Below are positions 6,920 through 11,120 of a stretch of 11,120 nt of DNA, in pieces. The position numbers and the translations under genes are program-made. The stretch is taken from assembly GCA_041689775.1 (NCBI GenBank), contig JBDNFP010000468.1, forward strand, positions 1-11,120, read 5' to 3'. This DNA comes from JBDNFP01 sp041689775. Its GTDB lineage: Bacteria > Bacteroidota > Bacteroidia > Cytophagales > Spirosomataceae. Position 1 is the first letter of the stretch. Each line of letters starts with the position of its first letter. The notes under the pieces were generated by a model, which searched no databases, was not told the DNA's origin, and saw only the letters and a list, made by a program, of their open reading frames with translations.

Positions 6920-7861
6920 TTGGAAAAAGACGCTAAAATTTACATCGCTGGCCACCGTGGTATGGTAGGCTCTGCCATCTACCGTCGACTGGTATCAGAA
7001 GGGTACGCTAACTTTGTAACACGCACTTCCAGCGAGCTTGACCTGCGCGATCAGGTAGCCGTAAGGGCTTTCTTTGAAGCAGAACAACCCGACTACGTAT
7101 TTCTGGCGGCGGCCAAAGTGGGGGGTATCATGGCAAATAATACCTACCGGGCTGAGTTTCTACTAGAAAACCTACAAATACAGAATAATGTCATTGATAG
7201 TGCCCACCGGGTTAGCGTAAGGAAATTGATGTTCTTGGGCTCTTCGTGTATTTACCCCAAAATGGCTCCTCAACCGCTCCGCGAAGATTATCTCCTGACT
7301 GGGCTCCTGGAACCCACCAACGAACCTTACGCAATCGCCAAAATTGCTGGAATAAAATTGTGTGAAGCATACCGTAGCCAATACGGCAGCAATTTTATAT
7401 CCGTAATGCCTACTAATCTGTACGGCCCCAATGATAATTATGATCTGGCAAATTCACACGTACTACCGGCCATGATCCGAAAGTTTCACGAAGCCAAAGC
7501 CGGAGGGAGACCTTATGTGGAGCTGTGGGGGACGGGGTCACCACGCCGGGAGTTTTTACACGCCGACGACCTGGCGGATGCATGCTACTACCTCATGCTG
7601 CACTATGACGAACCCGAACTGATTAATATCGGAGTTGGCAATGACATTACGATCAAGGCCCTGGCCGAGTTGATTCAGAGCGTAGTTGGCTACGAAGGGC
7701 AAATTCACTGGAACACCGACAAGCCCGACGGAACTCCCCGCAAGCTCATGGACGTAACCAAATTACATAATCAGGGCTGGAAACATCGTACTAATATCGA
7801 AGAAGGCATTAAGGCTACTTACCAGGATTTTCTGGCAAAAATGGAGACCTATGCCGTTTAA
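6920..7861 (+). CDS. fcl: GDP-L-fucose synthase (GDP-4-keto-6-deoxy-mannose epimerase/reductase)
   Basis: A 313-residue short-chain dehydrogenase/reductase that turns GDP-4-keto-6-deoxy-D-mannose into GDP-L-fucose using NADPH, supplying fucose for surface polysaccharide or glycoprotein. The Rossmann motif is GHRGMVG (11-17). The catalytic Ser108, Tyr137 and Lys141 (YAIAK) and the accessory Cys110 and His180 match E. coli Fcl residues 107, 136, 140, 109 and 179 shifted by one. Blocks LAAAKVGGI, LGSSCIYPK, EPTNEPYAIAKIAGIKLCE, MPTNLYGP and SKPDGTPRK-like KPDGTPRKLMDVT are all present. The start is TTG at 6920: an in-frame TGA lies at 6911-6913 and the next ATG (codon 15) is inside the NADP-binding loop. 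The usual partner gmd (GDP-mannose dehydratase) is not adjacent, so it must be elsewhere. The TIGR03643 gene follows after 9 bp and is probably co-transcribed. Confidence 0.96.
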   Translation: MEKDAKIYIAGHRGMVGSAIYRRLVSEGYANFVTRTSSELDLRDQVAVRAFFEAEQPDYVFLAAAKVGGIMANNTYRAEFLLENLQIQNNVIDSAHRVSVRKLMFLGSSCIYPKMAPQPLREDYLLTGLLEPTNEPYAIAKIAGIKLCEAYRSQYGSNFISVMPTNLYGPNDNYDLANSHVLPAMIRKFHEAKAGGRPYVELWGTGSPRREFLHADDLADACYYLMLHYDEPELINIGVGNDITIKALAELIQSVVGYEGQIHWNTDKPDGTPRKLMDVTKLHNQGWKHRTNIEEGIKATYQDFLAKMETYAV

Positions 7862-7870
7862 ATAGGATAC

Positions 7871-8173
7871 ATGAATAAAGATAAAGAACTACTTACCAGT
7901 CTATCGGAGGAGAGCGTCAACCGGATTATTGAAATGGCTTGGGAAGATCGCACTCCTTTTGAGGCAATCGAAATACAGTTTGGCCTAACGGAGCAACAAG
8001 TCATTGCCCTCATGCGTCGGGAGTTGAAACAGGCCTCCTGGCGCAGGTGGCGCGCTAGGGTACAGGGCCGGGGCACGAAGCATTCCGTCAAGTCAAGTGA
8101 GCTTATGAAGCGCTTTAAAAGCACGAGTCAGCGGTCTATTTCTCTCAATAAAATCAGTAAAAAGCGTTATTGA
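7871..8173 (+). CDS. TIGR03643/DUF2805 family protein
   Basis: A small 100-residue protein of unknown function. The N-terminal block (LSEESVNRIIEMAWEDRTPF then EAIEIQFGLTEQQVIALMRRELK) is the signature I recognise from the TIGR03643/DUF2805 family. The block looks like a helix-turn-helix: helix about 12-25, then a turn, then FGLTEQQVIALMRREL as recognition-like helix. A basic segment W-R-R-W-R-A-R-V-Q-G-R-G-T-K-H follows, and the tail is Ser/Lys/Arg-rich. The shape suggests a nucleic-acid-binding role, which is inference only. It starts at the ATG at 7871, 9 bp after the fcl stop, so it likely rides on the fcl transcript. Its tail (about 75-100) is longer and more basic than the conserved core. 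Confidence 0.85.
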   Translation: MNKDKELLTSLSEESVNRIIEMAWEDRTPFEAIEIQFGLTEQQVIALMRRELKQASWRRWRARVQGRGTKHSVKSSELMKRFKSTSQRSISLNKISKKRY

Positions 8174-8176
8174 AAG

Positions 8177-8194
8177 GTTAGGCAAGAACCTAAC
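8177..8194 (+). terminator. Weak hairpin after the fcl operon
   Basis: GTTAGG (8177-8182 region) pairs perfectly with CCTAAC (8189-8194) around the loop CAAGAA, 3 bp after the TIGR03643 stop. The bases after it are A-rich rather than a clean U-run, so it could be a weak terminator, an mRNA 3' stabiliser, or an operator in front of the Lrp gene. Confidence 0.3.
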
Positions 8195-8265
8195 AAAACC
8201 TAATTTTGATAGGCAAAATACGTATTTCACCCACTATAATTTTACTTTCAAATAAAAATACCCTA

Positions 8266-8303
8266 TTTGTTTGCAATATTATTCGGGAAACTAAGTAGCT
8301 TTG
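8266..8303 (+). promoter_or_regulatory. Bacteroidota promoter of the Lrp/AsnC gene
   Basis: The -7 box TAGCTTTG at 8296-8303 matches TAnnTTTG fully. Two overlapping TTTG candidates (8266-8269 and 8270-8273) supply the -33 element; the second gives a 22-bp gap, within the range accepted for this group. The transcript would begin near 8310, about 35 nt before the ATG at 8345. This is the best promoter in the window and decides the gene start, since it would otherwise lie inside the longer reading frame. Confidence 0.7.
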
Positions 8304-8344
8304 CACGATTCATTCAAAGACAAATTTTAATCCGTTGCAGAGCA

Positions 8345-8818
8345 ATGTCTTCTACATTAAAACTCGATCAAATAGATCGTAAAGTATTAGAAATACTTCA
8401 ATCAAACGCAAAGATTACCAACGCACAGCTTTCAAAAGAAATTGGTCTTTCTCCTGCTCCTACTCTTGAACGTGTAAAAAAACTAGAACAAGCCGGAGTC
8501 ATAAAGAGCTACCATGCTCAGTTAAATCCCGAAAAAGTTGGACTCGGTGTAACCACTTTTGTGCAAATTACCCTTGTCGGTCACAAAAAAGCTGTCACGG
8601 AGTCATTCGTGGATAAGGTAAATTCAATCGCTGAAATCATTGAATGCCATCACATTACAGGTACCGGAGACTTTTTGATCAAAGTCATCTCGAAAGATAT
8701 AAGCACTTATCAAAAATTGATGCTAGAAAAGATCAACGAAATAGAAGAAGTAGCCAGTACTCAAACCATGGTTATTCTTTCTACTTTCAAAGAAAGCAAG
8801 ACGTTGCCTTTGCCTTAA
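8345..8818 (+). CDS. Lrp/AsnC-family transcriptional regulator
   Basis: A 157-residue regulator. It has an N-terminal winged helix-turn-helix (LDQIDRKVLEILQSNAKI, 7-24; recognition part GLSPAPTLERVKKLEQAGVI, 34-53) and a C-terminal RAM/AsnC ligand-binding domain from about 66 (GLGVTTFVQITL, then HHITGTGDFLIKV at 102-114). Family members form dimers to octamers and sense amino acids; the ligand here is unknown. The frame is open back to an ATG at 8267, but I chose the ATG at 8345 (MSSTLK) because a full promoter lies at 8266-8303 and family members start just before L-D-x-x-D. Codon use looks more A/T-rich and even than in neighbouring genes, possibly reflecting high expression. It is a single-gene unit: own promoter, strong terminator 20 bp after the stop. 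Autoregulation is likely for the family but not shown here. Confidence 0.93.
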   Translation: MSSTLKLDQIDRKVLEILQSNAKITNAQLSKEIGLSPAPTLERVKKLEQAGVIKSYHAQLNPEKVGLGVTTFVQITLVGHKKAVTESFVDKVNSIAEIIECHHITGTGDFLIKVISKDISTYQKLMLEKINEIEEVASTQTMVILSTFKESKTLPLP

Positions 8819-8838
8819 TTTGGACTTAGTCTTCATAT

Positions 8839-8874
8839 AAAAACCTCCGTATCTGCCCAGATACGGGGGTTTTT
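8839..8874. terminator. Strong bidirectional intrinsic terminator
   Basis: A5-CC-T-CCGTATCT pairs with AGATACGG-G-GG-T5 around a 4-base loop (GCCC, 8855-8858). That gives a stem of about 16 bp with one G-U pair, flanked by A's on one side and T's on the other. It therefore works in both directions. It ends the Lrp transcript (stop at 8818) and the convergent TPR gene (stop at 8892). Confidence 0.93.
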
Positions 8875-8891
8875 AGTATGACAGCGATAGC

Positions 8892-10130
8892 CTAGTTTCG
8901 ACGCCGGGCGCGGCGGTCATTGCGCCGGGACTTCTGCAAGGTATCAATCGCTCTCTTGGCTTCATCGTGTTGGCTCGACTTCCGGTCAGCTTTGGTAAGC
9001 GCCAGTTTGTAGTAGCGTTGGGCTTCCTCAAAATCCTTTTTTATTTCGGCGACCTTGCCAAGACCAATCAAAGACGATACGTAATATCCGGCATTCAGAG
9101 AATTTGTCTGTACAGAGTAGTTAATAGCCTGCTGGTAGTAATCCGATGCTTCGTCATAGTCTTTGGCATAGTTAAAACTATAATACGCCAATACATAGGC
9201 TGCGTTTCGTCCGCTTACTCCTTCATAACCGGGCATTCCCCTGTTTATCTTCGCCAGCATATTTTGGGCCGCTTGCTGAGCCTCGGCTATGTGACCCGTT
9301 ACAAAGGCCGAGCGACAAAAATAACGCTCAAAGTAGGGATTGTCCGGATAGGTTTGCCACATATACTTGGCCATATCATACGCCTTGGCGTATTGGTTTT
9401 CCATACTATATATCTGTAAGAGAAAATAGCGTGCTTCCACCCTAGTATAAAAAGCATTATTCGCAACTTTTTCCAACTGCTGCACTCCCAGCTTTTTGTT
9501 TCCTTTTTGGAAAAAGATAAGTACCGGTTTCAGGATCGGATACTCCTTGGGTATCCATTCCGAATAGTAGTTATAAACGCCATCTCCAAACAGTAACTCC
9601 GGACTCAAATCACCGTTCCTCCGACATTTATCGAGATATTTTAGCGCATTTTTTCCGGCAAATGTAGCTTTGGCCCACTGTTTACGTTCCGAGTACAAAC
9701 GTCCTTTAAAAGCATAGGCCGCCGCCAGAAAAAACGAAGCTTCTACCTTATCGTCCTTGGAGTCATACAGGTTTTCGGCCAGCCGGATACACGAATCCAT
9801 CTGGGCAACAAACTGGTTATCGTACGCTTCGTTGTCGGTATTGGGCACAATCTTCCACCACTGCGCTAATCCCATCAGGAAATGGGGCATGGGGTGGGTT
9901 GGGTAGCGGTATTTCAGCCAGCGGAATTCCCTATCGGCCTCCTCAAATTTATAATTATAGAGCAGGTTGATGGCCTCCGTGGCTTCTATTTGCACACCCG
10001 GGTTTTTGAGCAGCATGTCATAGTTCTTATCTAGCTCGGAGGCCGTATAAAGTTGCGCCTGGGCAGAAAGTACCATGCTACCCACTAAAAGCACTAAAAA
10101 AGAGCGTATTACTTTACTTTTGATCTTCAT
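8892..10130 (-). CDS. Exported tetratricopeptide-repeat protein
   Basis: A 412-residue secreted or periplasmic protein of unknown function. The N-terminus (MKIKSKVIRS, then FLVLLVGSMVLSAQAQ) is a Sec signal peptide with probable cleavage after AQA at residue 25. The mature part is nearly all helical with TPR-like units: about 52-85 (AINLLYNYKFEEADREFRWL), 130-165 (FFLAAAYAFKGRLYSERKQW), 232-262 (YFLLQIYSMENQYAKAYDMA), 310-340 (AYVLAYYSFNYAKDYDEASD) and 350-385 (LIGLGKVAEIKKDFEEAQRY). Between them lies an aromatic-rich part (GDGVYNYYSEWIPKEYPILK, 182-201). The C-terminus is strongly basic (RRNDRRARRRN). TPRs act as protein-protein interaction scaffolds; no partner is evident from the neighbours. 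It is convergent with the Lrp gene, sharing the terminator at 8839-8874. Confidence 0.85.
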   Translation of the reverse strand: MKIKSKVIRSFLVLLVGSMVLSAQAQLYTASELDKNYDMLLKNPGVQIEATEAINLLYNYKFEEADREFRWLKYRYPTHPMPHFLMGLAQWWKIVPNTDNEAYDNQFVAQMDSCIRLAENLYDSKDDKVEASFFLAAAYAFKGRLYSERKQWAKATFAGKNALKYLDKCRRNGDLSPELLFGDGVYNYYSEWIPKEYPILKPVLIFFQKGNKKLGVQQLEKVANNAFYTRVEARYFLLQIYSMENQYAKAYDMAKYMWQTYPDNPYFERYFCRSAFVTGHIAEAQQAAQNMLAKINRGMPGYEGVSGRNAAYVLAYYSFNYAKDYDEASDYYQQAINYSVQTNSLNAGYYVSSLIGLGKVAEIKKDFEEAQRYYKLALTKADRKSSQHDEAKRAIDTLQKSRRNDRRARRRN

Positions 10131-10213
10131 AAATTGTACTAAAAAAACTCTGTTTATGTAACGTCAGATTCTTATTTTCCGTTTGAAGTGGGCACTATTT
10201 TTAAAAATATGGG

Positions 10214-10221
10214 TTAATTTG
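10214..10221 (+). promoter_or_regulatory. Possible hpt promoter (-7 box)
   Basis: TTAATTTG is one base off TAnnTTTG and ends 22 bp before the hpt ATG. The nearest upstream TTTG (10182-10185) is 28 bp away, longer than usual, so the call is weak. Confidence 0.3.
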
Positions 10222-10243
10222 ACCTTTATTGAGAATTCATCCT

Positions 10244-10774
10244 ATGATTACTGTAAAAGACAAGACATTCGTACCCTTTTTAGAGCCTACCCGCCTGCAA
10301 AAGCGCATCGGCGAACTGGCCAGCCAAATCAATAATGACTACAAAGGTAAAATGCCTTTATTCATTGTGGTTCTAAAAGGAGCATTTCTATTTGCTTCTG
10401 ACCTTTTCAAGCAAGTGACCATCCCTTGCGAAATCACCTTCGTGCGCCTGGCTTCCTACCAGCAAATGGAATCTTCCGGGCGGATTAAACAGATCATTGG
10501 ATTGGATACCCCGATAGAAAACCGTCACGTGATTATTGTAGAAGATATTGTAGATACGGGCCTCACCATGGCGCAGCTGATAGCTCAACTACGGAGTCAG
10601 GGGCCACTCAGTGTAGAAGTTGCTACGCTGCTTCACAAACCGGACGCCACGCGCGAAGCAGTCGATATCCGGTACACCGGCTTTGAAATTGCTAACCGTT
10701 TTGTGGTAGGCTATGGTCTCGATTACGACGAGCAGGGCCGGAACTTAGACGCTATTTATGTTTTAGCTGACTAG
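10244..10774 (+). CDS. hpt: Hypoxanthine phosphoribosyltransferase
   Basis: A 176-residue cytosolic purine-salvage enzyme that makes IMP (and usually GMP) from hypoxanthine or guanine and PRPP. The PRPP-binding motif is VIIVEDIVDTGLT (96-108) with the acidic pair Glu100-Asp101 and Asp104 of the active site. The pyrophosphate loop is LKG (44-46), the flexible loop starts at SYQQMESSG (71-79), and the purine-binding C-terminal block is VVGYGLDYDEQGRNL (154-168). Length and motif order are normal for the family. I chose the ATG at 10244 (MITVKD). An in-frame TTG at 10229 would add five residues with no family support. The last codons form one arm of an 11-bp inverted repeat that crosses the stop. 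An IS630-type element lies less than 100 bp downstream. Confidence 0.95.
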   Translation: MITVKDKTFVPFLEPTRLQKRIGELASQINNDYKGKMPLFIVVLKGAFLFASDLFKQVTIPCEITFVRLASYQQMESSGRIKQIIGLDTPIENRHVIIVEDIVDTGLTMAQLIAQLRSQGPLSVEVATLLHKPDATREAVDIRYTGFEIANRFVVGYGLDYDEQGRNLDAIYVLAD

Positions 10775-10796
10775 TAAGATTCCTCAACATAAATAG
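10752..10796. repeat. 11-bp perfect inverted repeat across the hpt stop
   Basis: CTATTTATGTT (10752-10762, inside the last hpt codons) is exactly complementary to AACATAAATAG (10786-10796), with a 23-base spacer that holds the TAG stop. The stem is A/T-rich and no clear U-run follows, so it is not a textbook terminator. It could be a 3' mRNA hairpin or a protein-binding dyad. Confidence 0.6.
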
Positions 10797-10839
10797 GAAT
10801 AATACGATCTTTATTTGGTACATTTCTACTAATACTAAG

Positions 10840-11120
10840 TAGTCGGCCGTATTTAAACATACATTTATTTGATTGAGAAATGGATGGAAAACTCCGACCC
10901 TCCGTATTTTCCAAGAATATGATTTATCCTCATGTGAAGCGCCTCCTTGTTTTCAAAATCCTGCGGGCGCAACCACTCATGTTTTATCTTCCTGCACAAG
11001 GTCTCAATCAGATTGAGGTGTGGGCAGTAGGTGGGCAGGTAAAAAAGGTACACGCCCCTGGCCTGCCACTCGGCCATCTTGCCCTCGACGAGCTTCGAGC
11101 GGTGCCAGGGCGCGTTGTCG
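10840..11120 (-). mobile_element. IS630-family insertion sequence, 3' end (cut by window edge)
   Basis: The transposase fragment at 10865-11120 marks an IS630-type element whose 3' end points toward hpt. Its tip must lie between the hpt stop (10774) and the transposase stop (10865). A change from A/T-rich host-like sequence to a more GC-rich stretch near 10840 (AGTCGGCCG) is my rough guess. IS630 elements insert at TA, and the terminal repeat cannot be confirmed without the other end. Confidence 0.55.
10865..11120 (-). CDS. IS630-family transposase, C-terminal part (partial)
   Basis: The frame enters from the right edge and stops at 10865, giving the last 84 or so residues of a DDE transposase. 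It opens with D-N-A-P-W-H-R-S-K (second catalytic Asp in the DNAPxH motif). It continues through VYLFYLPTYCPHLNLIETLC, where the Glu of LNLIE is the third catalytic acid, then K-I-K-H-E-W. These are hallmarks of the IS630/Tc1-mariner DDE_3 domain. An internal ATG at 11077 is not the real start, because the homology runs upstream of it. The first catalytic Asp and the N-terminal HTH lie beyond the window, so intactness cannot be judged. Confidence 0.88.
   Translation of the reverse strand, partial: DNAPWHRSKLVEGKMAEWQARGVYLFYLPTYCPHLNLIETLCRKIKHEWLRPQDFENKEALHMRINHILGKYGGSEFSIHFSIK

Noticed and set aside
8967..9419. 150-codon open frame on the plus strand opposite the TPR gene
   Set aside because: It lies fully inside a well-supported gene on the other strand, has no promoter and its peptide shows no recognisable domain.
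8290..10842. Shared ACTAAGTAG at 8290 and 10834 (with ACTAAGT also near 227 and 5472)
   Set aside because: The matches are only 7-9 bp in A/T-rich intergenic DNA with no shared context, so chance is likely.

Overview
The window looks like a piece of chromosome from a Bacteroidota bacterium, most likely Cytophagales (Spirosomaceae-like). Three clean TAnnTTTG promoter boxes (the -7 element of the Bacteroidota housekeeping sigma factor) sit at sensible distances from starts. Shine-Dalgarno sequences are not evident. The proteins (a long RecQ, a lipoprotein PBP4, a TIGR03643/DUF2805 protein, an Lrp regulator, a YwqK-like protein, Hpt) are of the kind found in that group. I cannot fix the genus from sequence alone.

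Layout. Left edge (1-213): the 5' end of an IS1-family element, with its InsA-like zinc-ribbon ORF running off the left edge. 289-2214 (-): a RecQ-family helicase. 2411-3703 (+): a lipoprotein D-Ala-D-Ala carboxypeptidase (PBP4/DacB, peptidase S13). It converges on 3700-5403 (-), a polytopic GT-C-like membrane protein; the two stop codons share one CTAG palindrome. 5593-6618 (-): a secreted YwqK/MORN-like repeat protein with a four-copy 7-bp tandem repeat 2 bp past its stop. 6920-7861 (+): GDP-L-fucose synthase starting at TTG, followed after 9 bp by 7871-8173, a TIGR03643/DUF2805 protein. 8345-8818 (+): an Lrp/AsnC regulator with its own promoter. A strong bidirectional terminator (8839-8874) separates it from the convergent 8892-10130 (-), a secreted TPR protein. 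10244-10774 (+): hypoxanthine phosphoribosyltransferase (hpt). Right edge (10865-11120, -): the 3' end of an IS630-family transposase running off the window.

How it works together. Most genes are housekeeping or cell-envelope functions in short, mostly single-gene units: DNA repair (recQ), murein processing (dacB), possible envelope glycosylation (GT-C-like protein, GDP-fucose synthase), purine salvage (hpt) and transcription control (Lrp). I see no defence island, phage, CRISPR, secondary-metabolite cluster or RNA gene, and no convincing new multi-gene system. The points most worth a second look are the two IS elements bracketing the block, the displaced zinc motif in RecQ, the 7-bp repeat, the shared CTAG stop, the inverted repeat across the hpt stop, and the uncharacterised membrane, TPR and TIGR03643 proteins.
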